Origin: Saccharospirillaceae bacterium
GTDB lineage: Bacteria; Pseudomonadota; Gammaproteobacteria; Pseudomonadales; Oceanobacteraceae
Length of the DNA stretch: 64,000 bases
Reading direction: 5' to 3'
Assembly (NCBI GenBank): GCA_021208685.1
Contig: JAJOJJ010000037.1
Coordinates: forward strand, 1-64,000
Shown here: positions 40,501 through 49,134 of the stretch, one piece after another
Position numbering within the stretch: position 1 is the stretch's first letter
How the letters are laid out: each line of letters starts with the position of its first letter
Position numbers and translations under genes: made by a program
The notes under the pieces: model-generated
Database searches by the model: none
What the model was told of the DNA's origin: nothing
Seen by the model: only the letters and a program-made list of their open reading frames with translations

Positions 40501-40518
40501 GTCATTTATTGAACGTTC

Positions 40519-41583
40519 TCAGAACGACGGCAGCTCACCGACCACACCATCCACATACCAGTTCATACGCTCCAGCTCCTCATCGGACAGAGACTCCCCC
40601 TCACGCACCAATGGCCGCCCGCGGCTATTGAGAATAGGGCCAGAAAAGACACTGAAGGTTTTATTCTCAATCTGCTGCTGCACCGTAAGCACCTGTTTAC
40701 GGATATCAGCCGGGATGCTATCGCTCAGGTTGTTCAGCTGCGCAATATTATCGCTCATGCCCAACCACAGCCGCTGTCCGCTCCAGTTACCATCCTTCAG
40801 CGCCTGAATCTGGGTGGCGTAGTATTTACCCCAGTCGTAACCCACCGAGGCGATTTGTTTGGTCGGGGCAAACTCCGACATATTGGAGTGGAAGCTGATG
40901 GCAAACACACCAGCGGCTTCTGCTTCTTTAACGACCGCTGGCGAGTCGGTGTGATGCGTCAGCACGTCGGCACCGCCTTTCAATAATTCACGGGCCTGCT
41001 CTGCGGCTTTCTCCGGGGCATACCATTGCCGTGTCCATTTCACTTCGACCACGGCCTGAGGATTAATACGGCGCACACCCAGCGCAAACGCATTGATGCC
41101 ACGGATAACCTCGGGAATCGCATGTGCTGCAACAAAACCGATACGATTGCTGCGGGTCATGGCTCCGGCGATCATGCCGGACAAATAGCGGGGCTCATAG
41201 GCACGGGCTGCATAACTGCCCAGATTCTCACTCAGGCGCAGACCCGTGGCGTTATCAAATTTAACCGCCGGAAACTCACGCGCAACCCGCGCGGTAGTGA
41301 CCATATATCCCTGTGACGTGGTGAAAATAATATCGTTGTTTTCAGCCAGTTTGCGGATGGTGTCTGCTGATGCACGTCCTTCCTTAACAAACTCTGCATA
41401 CTCCGTTTTGATGTCCGCTCCAAATATTTTCTCCAGATACTGACGCCCCTGATCATGCGAGTGTGACCAGCCGACTTCTGTTGCCGGCCCGACATACACG
41501 AATGCCACCCGGATCTGGGCCTGAGCGGCGGGCGTTAAAAATAATAAGAATGCACAAAACAGATTTATCGTACTGACACGCAT
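40519..41583 (-). CDS. BMP-family (PnrA-like) ABC substrate-binding protein
   Basis: This 354-residue periplasmic protein has a signal peptide (about 1-22, ending AQA) and the BMP/Med fold: IRVAFVYVGPATEVGWSHSH, later GVRRINPQAVVEVKW and GYDWGKYYATQI. Family members bind purine or other nucleosides and nucleobases for ABC import. No permease or ATPase gene lies beside it, so it must serve a transporter encoded elsewhere. A palindrome identical in its core to the RutR consensus lies 20-37 bp upstream, which fits a nucleobase-related role. Confidence 0.88.
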   Translation of the reverse strand: MRVSTINLFCAFLLFLTPAAQAQIRVAFVYVGPATEVGWSHSHDQGRQYLEKIFGADIKTEYAEFVKEGRASADTIRKLAENNDIIFTTSQGYMVTTARVAREFPAVKFDNATGLRLSENLGSYAARAYEPRYLSGMIAGAMTRSNRIGFVAAHAIPEVIRGINAFALGVRRINPQAVVEVKWTRQWYAPEKAAEQARELLKGGADVLTHHTDSPAVVKEAEAAGVFAISFHSNMSEFAPTKQIASVGYDWGKYYATQIQALKDGNWSGQRLWLGMSDNIAQLNNLSDSIPADIRKQVLTVQQQIENKTFSVFSGPILNSRGRPLVREGESLSDEELERMNWYVDGVVGELPSF

Positions 41584-41602
41584 AGCGATTCGACCATTAA
41601 TA

Positions 41603-41620
41603 CCTGACCAAGTGGTCAGG
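41603..41620. promoter_or_regulatory. RutR-like operator upstream of the BMP binding protein
   Basis: CCTGACCA-AG-TGGTCAGG has perfect 8-bp arms. Its core TGACCAnnTGGTCA equals the E. coli RutR consensus as I know it (TTGACCAnnTGGTCAA). A further half-site, AGTGGTCAAA, lies at 41696-41705. It sits 20 bp before the ATG, so a bound protein would block the promoter. Other TetR- or GntR-type regulators could use a similar site. Confidence 0.55.
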
Positions 41621-41734
41621 CATTATGCTCAGCAAACGGCAGCCTTCAAGTGCGCACTCTTTATTTATCGAGAGCGGTCACAATAAATATTCAAAAGTGG
41701 TCAAACAGACGCGGCTCTGGCAAAACGCAGACAT

Positions 41735-41757
41735 AAAAAAACCGCCGGTTGGCGGTT
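41735..41757 (-). terminator. Terminator of sspAB
   Basis: AACCGCC (41740-41746), loop GGTT and GGCGGTT (41751-41757), with an A run at 41735-41740 that reads as a T run on the minus strand. It lies 21 bp beyond the sspB stop. Confidence 0.85.
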
Positions 41758-41777
41758 CTTTTATGGGGATGATATGA

Positions 41778-42197
41778 CTATTTCACGACTTTGAGTGAAG
41801 GTCTTGCGCCAGGTGACGAAGGTTCCGTCACCGGTTTTTTCTTCGTCGGCAGCGGATCATCAGGATCCGGCGCACCCGCTTCGGTACCAAACACCATGCC
41901 CTGACCATTTTCGCGCGCATAAATTGCCAGTATGGCAATTACCGGGACGAAGACGGCCATAGGCACACCACCAAAGCGGGCATTAAACGACAAGCCACTT
42001 TCATCAATCAGCAGGTTCTGCACGGCTCCGGGACTGATATTCAGGACAATCTGACCGTTATTCACATATTCCTGCGGAACCTGAACATCGGGCAGCAAAG
42101 CATCAACCAGAACGTAGGGCGTGCACTGATTATCAAGAATCCACTCATTCAGCGCCCGCATTAAATACGGGCGGCTGGGTGTCATGGTATTACTCAT
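41778..42197 (-). CDS. sspB: ClpXP adaptor SspB
   Basis: SspB tethers ssrA-tagged and other substrates to ClpXP. The 139 residues have the N-terminal substrate-binding domain (RPYLMRALNEWILDNQCTPYVLVD and FNARFGG), a flexible Pro-rich linker and the short ClpX-binding tail RPSLKVVK at the end. Its ATG overlaps the sspA stop by one base. Confidence 0.96.
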   Translation of the reverse strand: MSNTMTPSRPYLMRALNEWILDNQCTPYVLVDALLPDVQVPQEYVNNGQIVLNISPGAVQNLLIDESGLSFNARFGGVPMAVFVPVIAILAIYARENGQGMVFGTEAGAPDPDDPLPTKKKPVTEPSSPGARPSLKVVK

Positions 42198-42823
42198 CAG
42201 TCACGCATTTCCCGCTCAGCTTCTGACAAGCTGGCGATAAAGGATTCGCGCTCAAACAGACGTTCCATATATTGCAGCATCGGTTTGCAGGATTTCTCCG
42301 GCAATTCGATGCCCAGTACCGGCAAACGCCACAGGATCGGGCCAACACAGCAGTCAACAATGGAGAACTCTTCACTCATGAAGTAAGGCAGTTCTGCAAA
42401 AATAGGGCTGGTTGCAATCAGACTGTCGGTGAGCTGCTTACGCGCGGCTTCAACATCTTTGCCCTTGCCGTTCAGAATGGTATCAATCAGACCACCCCAG
42501 TCTTTTTCGATACGGTTAATCCACAGACGGCTTTGAGCACGCGCAACCGGATATACCGGCAACAGCGGCGGGTGCGGGAAGCGCTCATCGAGATATTCCA
42601 TCATCACGTTAGGTTCGTACAGAACCAGTTCGCGATCCACCAGTGTCGGCAGCGAGTTGTATGGGTTCAGTGATGCCAGATCTTCTGGCTTATTGTCAGG
42701 ATCGACGTCATGAATTTCTACCGCCACCCCTTTTTCAGCCAATACGATACGTACACGGTGACTGTAATGATCTGACGCATCCGAATAGAACGTCATGGAA
42801 GAGCGTTTAGCCACAACCCCCAT
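42197..42823 (-). CDS. sspA: Stringent starvation protein A
   Basis: SspA is a GST-fold protein that binds RNA polymerase and changes stress-gene transcription. The start at 42823 follows AAGGA with a short spacer and gives 208 residues. The N-terminal thioredoxin-like part includes [14 protein letters not shown] and [18 protein letters not shown]. It is cotranscribed with sspB and lies downstream of the bc1 operon terminator. Confidence 0.96.
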   Translation of the reverse strand: MGVVAKRSSMTFYSDASDHYSHRVRIVLAEKGVAVEIHDVDPDNKPEDLASLNPYNSLPTLVDRELVLYEPNVMMEYLDERFPHPPLLPVYPVARAQSRLWINRIEKDWGGLIDTILNGKGKDVEAARKQLTDSLIATSPIFAELPYFMSEEFSIVDCCVGPILWRLPVLGIELPEKSCKPMLQYMERLFERESFIASLSEAEREMRD

Positions 42824-42849
42824 AATTTCCTTACCTCTTAGCAAACCCA

Positions 42850-42887
42850 AAAAACAAAGATAGCCCGGCCGCAAACGCGGACGGGCT
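42850..42887 (-). terminator. Terminator of the petABC operon
   Basis: An 11-position stem with one mismatch, AGCCCGGCCGC (42862-42872) with GCGGACGGGCT (42877-42887), has loop AAAC. On the minus strand it is followed by a T-rich stretch (A-rich 42847-42860 on the plus strand). Confidence 0.8.
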
Positions 42888-42913
42888 GTGCAGGCAATGA
42901 ACTGCCAGACGTA

Positions 42914-43669
42914 TTACTTAACGTCGCGCCAGTATTCTTTATTCAGCATATATACAGGAACAAAGAAGATCGCCAGGAACAACAGTACCCACCAACCGAT
43001 GCGCTCACGCTCAACAGCAATAGGCTCCGCCATGTAAACCAGGAAGTTTACCAGATCGAACACGAGTTTATCGTACTCTTCAGCCGTCAGGCTGCCGGCT
43101 TCTGCCAGATACAATACACCTTCATGCTCTTCCGTGATTTCCTGACCGGTCAGGGTGTCAAAGCCAACAGCAACCTGTGCAGTGCCTTTTACCTGAAGCC
43201 CCTGCAAACCAGCCAGAACATGCGGCATACCAACGTCTTTAAATACAGCGTTATTGACACCGTATGGACGGGTAGGATCTTCATAGAAGCTGCGCAAATA
43301 GGTATACACCCAGTCAGGACGGCGTACACGCGCAACCAGAGTCAGATCAGGAGGAGTGGCACCAAACCACTTTTTGCCATCGTCAGGAGACATCGCATTG
43401 GTCATCAGATCACCGAAGGCTTTGTCGGCAAAAATCAGATTTTCCTTCATAACGTCTTCAGGAATTCCCAGATCACGTGCTACCCGGTTATAGCGGCCAT
43501 GCTCAAGGGAATGACAGCCCATACAGTAGTTCATATACGTCTGGGCACCACGCTGCAAAGAAGCCGTGTCTTTCAGATCAGTCAGGTGCTTATCAAGGTG
43601 CACATTGGCACCAGCCGCAGATGCGATAGCTGGAATAAATGCGGCAATTAACGCGAATACTTTTTTCAT
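42914..43669 (-). CDS. petC: Cytochrome c1 of the bc1 complex
   Basis: This haem c subunit passes electrons from the Rieske centre to soluble cytochrome c. From the ATG at 43669 it is 251 residues with a signal peptide of about 18 residues, haem motif CMGCH at 49-53, and a C-terminal membrane anchor near 225-245. The upstream in-frame extension overlaps petB and lacks a signal-peptide shape, so I reject it. Confidence 0.95.
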   Translation of the reverse strand: MKKVFALIAAFIPAIASAAGANVHLDKHLTDLKDTASLQRGAQTYMNYCMGCHSLEHGRYNRVARDLGIPEDVMKENLIFADKAFGDLMTNAMSPDDGKKWFGATPPDLTLVARVRRPDWVYTYLRSFYEDPTRPYGVNNAVFKDVGMPHVLAGLQGLQVKGTAQVAVGFDTLTGQEITEEHEGVLYLAEAGSLTAEEYDKLVFDLVNFLVYMAEPIAVERERIGWWVLLFLAIFFVPVYMLNKEYWRDVK

Positions 43670-43671
43670 TA

Positions 43672-44904
43672 TCAGTGGCCCCCGGTTACGCGCTCTGGTA
43701 CTGGTTTGGTTTTTTCCATGCGGGTGTAGAACGGCATCAACAGGAAGAAACCAAAGTAAATAACTGAGCACAAACGAGCCAGGAAGGTATTCAGGTCGTT
43801 CGCTGGCTGAGTACCGAGCCAGGTCAGTTCAACGAAGGCTGCTGCGAAAACAATGATAAATACCTTGCTCATCCAGCCTTTGTAGCGCCAGCTTTTCACC
43901 GGACTACGATCCAGCCATGGCAGCACAAACAGAACAGCAATGGCGGCAGCCATGGCAATTACACCCCAGAGCTTGTCCGGAACGGCACGCAGAATGGCGT
44001 AGAACGCACCGAAGTACCACACAGGGGCAATGTGCTCAGGCGTCTTCAGACCGTTAGCTGGCTCAAAGTTGGCGTATTCCAGCATGAAACCGTTACCTTC
44101 CGGGAAGAAGAACAGTACGGTACAGAAAATCATCAGGAAGACGACAATGCCGACAAGATCATGAACGGTGTAGTAAGGGTGGAACGGAATACCATCCAGT
44201 GGTTTGCCGTTTTCGTCTTTCAGTTTCTTGATATCAACGCCATCCGGGTTGTTAGAGCCGACCTCGTGCAGAGCCAGCAGGTGCAGAACCACCAGCATGA
44301 CAATGACCAAAGGCAAAGCAATAACGTGCAGAGCGAAGAAGCGGTTCAGGGTGGCGCCGGAAATCAGGAAGTCACCACGAATCCACTCAGTCAGGGCATC
44401 ACCGATACCAAACGGAATAACCGAGAACAGAGAAATAATTACCTGCGCACCCCAGTAAGACATCTGTCCCCATGGCAGTACGTACCCCATGAAAGCTTCC
44501 GCCATCAGGGCCAGGTAAATCAGCATACCGAAGATCCAGATCAGCTCACGCGGCTTCTGGTATGAACCGTACAGAATCGCACGCATCATGTGCAGATAAA
44601 CGGCAATAAAGAAGAAGGTCGCACCGGTAGAATGCAAATAGCGGATCAGCCAGCCCCATTCAACATCACGCATGATGTATTCAACAGAGGCGAAAGCACC
44701 TTCGGCACTTGGGACGAAATTCATGGTCAGCCAGACACCGGTCAGAATCTGGTTAGCCAGCATCATCATCGACAGTACGCCGAAGAAATACCAGAAGTTA
44801 AAGTTTTTCGGAGCATAGTACTTGGACATATGCTTTTCATAGGTCTGGGTAACTGGCAGACGGTCGTCAATCCAGCCCATCAGAGTGTTCTTCTGCTTAC
44901 TCAT
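43672..44904 (-). CDS. petB: Cytochrome b of the bc1 complex
   Basis: This is the membrane core of ubiquinol-cytochrome c reductase, with two b haems and both quinone sites. The 410 residues have eight or nine membrane segments. Haem ligands lie in HSTGATFFFIAVYLHM and HVIALPLVIVMLVVLHLLALH, and a PEH stretch near 270 marks the Qo site region (PEHIAPVWYF). It overlaps petA by one base. Confidence 0.97.
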   Translation of the reverse strand: MSKQKNTLMGWIDDRLPVTQTYEKHMSKYYAPKNFNFWYFFGVLSMMMLANQILTGVWLTMNFVPSAEGAFASVEYIMRDVEWGWLIRYLHSTGATFFFIAVYLHMMRAILYGSYQKPRELIWIFGMLIYLALMAEAFMGYVLPWGQMSYWGAQVIISLFSVIPFGIGDALTEWIRGDFLISGATLNRFFALHVIALPLVIVMLVVLHLLALHEVGSNNPDGVDIKKLKDENGKPLDGIPFHPYYTVHDLVGIVVFLMIFCTVLFFFPEGNGFMLEYANFEPANGLKTPEHIAPVWYFGAFYAILRAVPDKLWGVIAMAAAIAVLFVLPWLDRSPVKSWRYKGWMSKVFIIVFAAAFVELTWLGTQPANDLNTFLARLCSVIYFGFFLLMPFYTRMEKTKPVPERVTGGH

Positions 44905-45500
44905 TAAGCGTTCTCCTCGTCGACGCCGATCACCAGAACATTGTCGCCCTCAAACGAATAGGGAGGAACGACCAGGTTAGTCGCTGCAGGTGAGCCATTG
45001 AATACACGGCCAGATAAGTCGAAACGGGAACCATGACATGGGCAAAACCAGCCGCCCTGCCAGTTTGCATCAAATGTTTCTGGCTTAACTTCAGCGAAGT
45101 ATTTCGGCGCACAGCCCAGATGAGTACACACACCCAGCAACACAACAAATTCCGGCTTGCGTGAGCGATAAATATTATCGGCGTAAGCAGGCTGCTGTTC
45201 TTTAACGCTGTTTTCCGGGTCTTTCAGGCTGTCGTTCAGCTTTGGCAGGTTATCCAGCTGCTCCTGAGTCCGGCGTGCGATATACACCGGCTTGCCCCGC
45301 CATTCGGCAGTCAGCATCGCACCTGGCTCGATCTTGCTGATGTCCACTTTTGCCGGGGCACCTGCTGCTTTCGCCTTCTCACTTGGCAACCAAGATTTCA
45401 CGAAGGGTACTGCGAGAAAGCCAGCGCCGACAGCACCGACGCCGGCTGTAACGCCTACGAGCAGAGTACGCCGACCCTTATTCACGCCGTCTTGACTCAT
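44904..45500 (-). CDS. petA: Rieske iron-sulfur subunit of the bc1 complex
   Basis: This 198-residue protein is the 2Fe-2S subunit. The N-terminus KGRRTLLVGVTAGVGAVG is a Tat-type signal anchor. The cluster ligands are Cys125 and His127 in CTHLGC and Cys153 and His156 in CPCHGS, with Cys130 and Cys155 forming the disulfide. ATGs at 45506 and 45500 are both possible; I prefer 45500 because GGAG is then nine bases away. A TATGCT element near 45582-45587 on the minus strand may belong to the operon promoter. Confidence 0.95.
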   Translation of the reverse strand: MSQDGVNKGRRTLLVGVTAGVGAVGAGFLAVPFVKSWLPSEKAKAAGAPAKVDISKIEPGAMLTAEWRGKPVYIARRTQEQLDNLPKLNDSLKDPENSVKEQQPAYADNIYRSRKPEFVVLLGVCTHLGCAPKYFAEVKPETFDANWQGGWFCPCHGSRFDLSGRVFNGSPAATNLVVPPYSFEGDNVLVIGVDEENA

Positions 45501-45664
45501 TACCATCTTCTCCCATCAAAAAAATTCTTTTGTGCTACAAGGTCAGGAGCCTGTTGTACTTTTTTTGCACAGACCCAGCGTAGCATACAGAGCGGCGCAC
45601 ATAGTAAAGAAATTGGGAGGTGGAAACAACCTGAAAAACCCACAGAACATGGGGTTTTGGGCAT

Positions 45665-45705
45665 AAAAAAAGCGTCCATTGACATAGGCCAATGAACGCT
45701 TCTTT
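45665..45705 (-). terminator. Terminator of rplM-rpsI
   Basis: AGCGTCCATTG (45671-45681) pairs with CAATGAACGCT (45690-45700) with one mismatch. An A run at 45665-45671 reads as a T run on the minus strand. It lies 23 bp after the rpsI stop. Confidence 0.85.
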
Positions 45706-45722
45706 TTGGATTCCCGGGCGAA

Positions 45723-46115
45723 TTAACGCTTGGAGAATTGCGGCTTCTTACGTGCTTTACGCAGACCGACTTTCTTACGTTCAACCTCACGTGCGTCACG
45801 GGTAACATAACCCGCAGCGCGCAGAGAAGAACGCAGAGTTTCGTCATATTGCATCAGTGCACGGGTAATACCGTGACGGATAGCGCCAGCCTGACCGTTA
45901 CCACCACCACCGTTAACGTTAACGATAACGTCAAACTTGGTCAGGTTTTCAGTCAGCTCAAGCGGCTGACGAACAACCATGCGAGCGGTTTCACGACCAA
46001 AGTAAACATCCAGAGGACGCTTATTAACTACGATGCTGCCTGTACCAGGACGCAGGAACACACGAGCTGTGGAAGTCTTACGACGACCGGTACCATAGTA
46101 TTGAGAGACTGCCAT
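45723..46115 (-). CDS. rpsI: 30S ribosomal protein S9
   Basis: S9 (130 residues) reaches the P-site tRNA through its C-terminal tail, here ending [28 protein letters not shown] is the usual N-terminus. Two adjacent ATGs (46118 and 46115) are present; the second gives the standard protein and has better spacing to GGGA. It follows rplM after 4 bp. Confidence 0.97.
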   Translation of the reverse strand: MAVSQYYGTGRRKTSTARVFLRPGTGSIVVNKRPLDVYFGRETARMVVRQPLELTENLTKFDVIVNVNGGGGNGQAGAIRHGITRALMQYDETLRSSLRAAGYVTRDAREVERKKVGLRKARKKPQFSKR

Positions 46116-46119
46116 CATA

Positions 46120-46551
46120 TTATCCCAGTTTCAGTTCTTGCGGCTGCTGAGCGGTATGCGGATGCTCGCTACCAGCATAAACTTTCATTTTTTTGTACAT
46201 GGCACGACCTAAAGGATTCTTTGGAAGCATACCTTTAACGGCCAGTTCGATTACCATTTCAGGCTTATGGTCGATCAATTTCTCGAAAGAAATAGACTTC
46301 AGACCACCTGGGTAACCAGTGTGATGATGGTACATCTTGTCACTGGTTTTGTTACCGGTAACTTTAACTTTATCTGCATTGATAACAACGATGTAATCGC
46401 CGGTATCAACGTGTGGAGTGTATTCTGGCTTGTGCTTGCCTCTCAGACGGCGAGCAACCTCAGTGGCCAGGCGACCCAGCGTCTGTTCAGCTGCATCAAC
46501 TACAAACCACTCACGTTTTACGGTTTCGGGTTTCGCGCTGTATGTTTTCAT
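46120..46551 (-). CDS. rplM: 50S ribosomal protein L13
   Basis: L13 (143 residues) is an early-assembly protein of the large subunit; in E. coli it autoregulates this operon. The start is the ATG at 46551; an in-frame TTG just before it is not needed. The sequence [19 protein letters not shown] is typical. The promoter region has an unusual palindrome in its spacer. Confidence 0.98.
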   Translation of the reverse strand: MKTYSAKPETVKREWFVVDAAEQTLGRLATEVARRLRGKHKPEYTPHVDTGDYIVVINADKVKVTGNKTSDKMYHHHTGYPGGLKSISFEKLIDHKPEMVIELAVKGMLPKNPLGRAMYKKMKVYAGSEHPHTAQQPQELKLG

Positions 46552-46596
46552 CAATTTCTCGCCTTTAAGGGCATGTTGATTCGAAAAGAGGGCGGC

Positions 46597-46625
46597 ATTC
46601 TATAGGAAGGATGATCCTTCCGCAA
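46597..46625 (-). promoter_or_regulatory. rplM-rpsI promoter with a palindromic spacer
   Basis: On the minus strand TTGCGG (46625-46620), a 17-bp spacer and TAGAAT (46602-46597) form a good sigma-70 promoter 45 bp before rplM. The spacer is almost wholly a perfect palindrome, GGAAGGAT-G-ATCCTTCC (46605-46621), which touches the -35. A second 7-bp inverted repeat, TCATAAT/ATTATGA, lies just upstream at 46627-46649. Confidence 0.55.
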
Positions 46626-46710
46626 GTCATAATCCTGTATGAATTATGATCCGTCCGGTGATCCGGGTTAAACCCGCACCGGCACTGGGATGGCGCCCGC
46701 CGGTACAGCA

Positions 46711-46745
46711 AAAGAAACCGCCGTTTGCGGCTGCAAACGGCGGTT
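46711..46745 (-). terminator. Terminator of the small membrane-protein gene
   Basis: A perfect 13-bp stem, AACCGCCGTTTGC (46716-46728) with GCAAACGGCGGTT (46733-46745), is followed on the minus strand by a T-rich TTTCTTTT stretch. It lies 27 bp after the stop at 46772. Confidence 0.8.
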
Positions 46746-46771
46746 CTGAATCTGTACCCGCTGTGCTTTGA

Positions 46772-47083
46772 TCAGTAATGTTCCGGCTCGCGGAACTTCA
46801 CCAGACCGTAAATCAGGGTCAGCATGGTGACCATGATATCGAGCAGAATGGCCAGAGCCATCATAGTCGAGGTGTCTTCCTGCTGGTCGTAACCCAGCGC
46901 CTGCCCGGCATAAAAGCAGGCAACGCTTACGACAAAACCAATCAGGATGCAGGCTACCAGAAAATAGCCCTTGCCGTCATCCATCGTGAGCGTTTCATCC
47001 AGAACCTTTGACTGTAAAAGGTAGTAAACGGTGTAACACAGCAAGCTCGCCAGCAACATGCCAGCCAGAAAATAAGCGACCAT
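46772..47083 (-). CDS. Small predicted membrane protein, function unknown
   Basis: This 103-residue protein has three hydrophobic segments (about 1-25, 39-62 and 72-94) joined by an acidic loop (DETLTMDDGKG) and a second one with QEDTST. I do not recognise a characterised family; the segment pattern is loosely like DUF350 proteins. The start is uncertain: the ATG at 47083 begins at the first membrane segment, while an in-frame TTG at 47143 would add 20 residues. It ends at a strong terminator, which supports a real gene. Confidence 0.65.
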   Translation of the reverse strand: MVAYFLAGMLLASLLCYTVYYLLQSKVLDETLTMDDGKGYFLVACILIGFVVSVACFYAGQALGYDQQEDTSTMMALAILLDIMVTMLTLIYGLVKFREPEHY

Positions 47084-47118
47084 AAAAATTAACCTGTCGA
47101 ACAATAACTGGTTAAAGC

Positions 47119-47262
47119 CTAGTTCAGATAGCGCGAGCCGCAAGACTGCACGCTGCAGATGCCGGTGTTATGGATCAGGCTGAAATTGCGCGCATGCTGG
47201 ATAACGACATATGCGGCACTCAGAGAAGCGCAACACAGAACCCACGAATACGGGTTCTGCAT
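47119..47262 (-). CDS. Candidate small protein, 47 residues
   Basis: This short frame lies in the gap between prfC and the small membrane-protein gene. It reads an N-terminal hydrophobic stretch (SWVLCCASLSAAYVV, about 6-20) followed by HNTGICSVQSCGSRYLN, a Cys-x4-Cys ending. I see no convincing ribosome site, and an 8-bp stem-loop overlaps its first codons, which might instead be part of the prfC 3' end. It is listed because the Cys-containing end looks protein-like and no other frame explains the gap. Confidence 0.3.
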   Translation of the reverse strand: MQNPYSWVLCCASLSAAYVVIQHARNFSLIHNTGICSVQSCGSRYLN

Positions 47263-47287
47263 TGTGCTGGCCGCCGCAATGGAGCGA

Positions 47288-48877
47288 TCAATGCTCACGG
47301 GTGGCACGGAAATCAATATCCGGCCAGCGCTCCTGAGTCAGGCTGAGATTCACCCGTGTCGGGGCGATATAGGTCAGATAACCGCCGCCATCCAGAGCCA
47401 GGTTATCTCCACCTTTGCGCTTGAAATCGTCGAGCATTTTATTGTCGCTGCAGTACACCCAGCGAGCGGTGCTGACGCTTACAGGCTCGTAAATACATTC
47501 CACTTTATATTCATCACGCAGACGCTGCTGAACCACGTCAAACTGCAGCACACCCACCGCCCCCAGAATCAGGTCGTTATTATTGAGTGGCATAAACAGC
47601 TGGGTTGCCCCCTCCTCCGACAACTGTTGCAGACCTTTCTGCAACTGTTTCATTTTCAGAGGATCTTTCAGGCGCACGCGCTTAAACAGTTCCGGTGCAA
47701 AATGCGGGATACCGGTGAACTGCATATCGTCACCAAAGGTGAAGGTATCACCAATCTGGATGGTGCCATGATTGTGCAACCCGATAATGTCGCCGGAAAT
47801 GGCTTCCTCTACCGCGGAACGATCACCGGCCAGAAAGGTAACAGCATCGGCGATTTTGACATCTTTACCGATACGCACGTGCTTCATCTTCATGCCCTTG
47901 CTGTAGGTGCCGGAGCAGATGCGCATAAAAGCAATGCGGTCACGGTGCTTCGGATCCATATTGGCCTGAATTTTAAAGATAAAGCCGGTGAACCTGTCAT
48001 CAGCGGGAGCGACGGCGCCTTTATCGGTTTCACGGGCCAGTGGTGCAGGTGCCCATTCGACGAAGTAATTGAGCAGCTCGCGCACACCAAAGTTGGCCAG
48101 AGCTGTACCGAAAAAGACCGGTGTCATTTCTCCGCGCAGGTATTGGTCCAGGTCAAACTCATAACTGGCACCACGCACCAGTTCAATTTCGTCCATCAGC
48201 TCGGCGACCAGATCAGCCCCCAGCAAAGCTTCCGCTTCAGCCGAAGCCAGCCCCTGCACCTGAATATCATCCGGCACGATGCTTCCCTGACCCGGCGTAA
48301 ACACATGAATGGTGTCGGTAATCAGGTTGTAAACCCCTTTAAAGGCTTTGCCCATACCAATCGGCCAGGTAACCGGGGCGCATTTGATTTTCAGGATGGT
48401 TTCGATCTCATCCAGCACTTCAATATGGTCGCGCACTTCGCGGTCCATTTTGTTAATGAAGGTGAAAATCGGGGTGTCGCGCAGACGACAGACTTCCATC
48501 AGTTTGATCGTCCGGTCTTCTACACCCTTGGCGCCGTCGATCACCATCAGCACAGAATCGACCGCGGTCAGAGTACGATAGGTGTCTTCTGAGAAGTCCT
48601 CGTGACCCGGAGTATCCAGCAGGTTAACCATGCGGCCGTTGTACGGAAACTGCATCACCGAGGTGGTAATGGAGATACCGCGCTCCTGCTCCATCTGCAT
48701 CCAGTCAGAGGTAGCCATACGGCCCGTTTTTCTGCCTTTCACCGTACCCGCTAACTGAATGGCGTTACCGAACAGCAGCAACTTTTCAGTGATGGTGGTT
48801 TTACCCGCATCGGGGTGCGAAATAATACCGAAAGTACGGCGTTTACCAACTTCCAGTTCAAATGGGGATTTCGACAT
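47288..48877 (-). CDS. prfC: Peptide chain release factor 3
   Basis: RF3 is the GTPase that recycles RF1 and RF2 after peptide release. The 529 residues begin with the GTPase domain: P-loop SHPDAGKTT (20-28), DTPGHEDF and NKMD. Domains II and III follow. It is a single gene upstream of the small membrane gene; the usual length and motifs leave no doubt. Confidence 0.98.
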   Translation of the reverse strand: MSKSPFELEVGKRRTFGIISHPDAGKTTITEKLLLFGNAIQLAGTVKGRKTGRMATSDWMQMEQERGISITTSVMQFPYNGRMVNLLDTPGHEDFSEDTYRTLTAVDSVLMVIDGAKGVEDRTIKLMEVCRLRDTPIFTFINKMDREVRDHIEVLDEIETILKIKCAPVTWPIGMGKAFKGVYNLITDTIHVFTPGQGSIVPDDIQVQGLASAEAEALLGADLVAELMDEIELVRGASYEFDLDQYLRGEMTPVFFGTALANFGVRELLNYFVEWAPAPLARETDKGAVAPADDRFTGFIFKIQANMDPKHRDRIAFMRICSGTYSKGMKMKHVRIGKDVKIADAVTFLAGDRSAVEEAISGDIIGLHNHGTIQIGDTFTFGDDMQFTGIPHFAPELFKRVRLKDPLKMKQLQKGLQQLSEEGATQLFMPLNNNDLILGAVGVLQFDVVQQRLRDEYKVECIYEPVSVSTARWVYCSDNKMLDDFKRKGGDNLALDGGGYLTYIAPTRVNLSLTQERWPDIDFRATREH

Positions 48878-49122
48878 CGCTTGCGATCTTCTTCTGAGCC
48901 TGGCCTGCCAGCATTTCGCTGGATTCAGGAGATATCCGGACGCTTGCCGCAGCCCGGTCTGAGGGGCGCAATGATATGCAAAGCCTCGACTCTTGACCAG
49001 ACGATTCCTGTATCCGCCGCTGTGCAGGCCTGCCGACGATGATTCCTGCTCTGCATCATGAATGGGCGCAACGCGACTGGCTGTGGCAGCGCTTTATTGC
49101 TGCCGCAGTAAGGCACTGGCGC

Positions 49123-49128
49123 TATAAT
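49123..49128 (+). promoter_or_regulatory. -10 element placed for a leaderless regB transcript
   Basis: A perfect TATAAT ends six bases before the ATG at 49135, so transcription would begin at or next to the start codon. I see no good -35 at 16-18 bp and no Shine-Dalgarno between. If the kinase began at an upstream codon this would be coincidence. Confidence 0.35.
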
Positions 49129-49134
49129 GCCGCC

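Noticed and set aside
43670-43771. N-terminal extension of cytochrome c1 into petB
   Set aside because: The in-frame codons upstream of 43669 overlap the end of petB and do not form a signal peptide; the ATG at 43669 does.
47159-48592. Long open frame (477 codons) antisense to prfC
   Set aside because: It is the shadow of a GC-rich conserved gene. prfC has full RF3 motifs and the antisense frame shows no domain or ribosome site.
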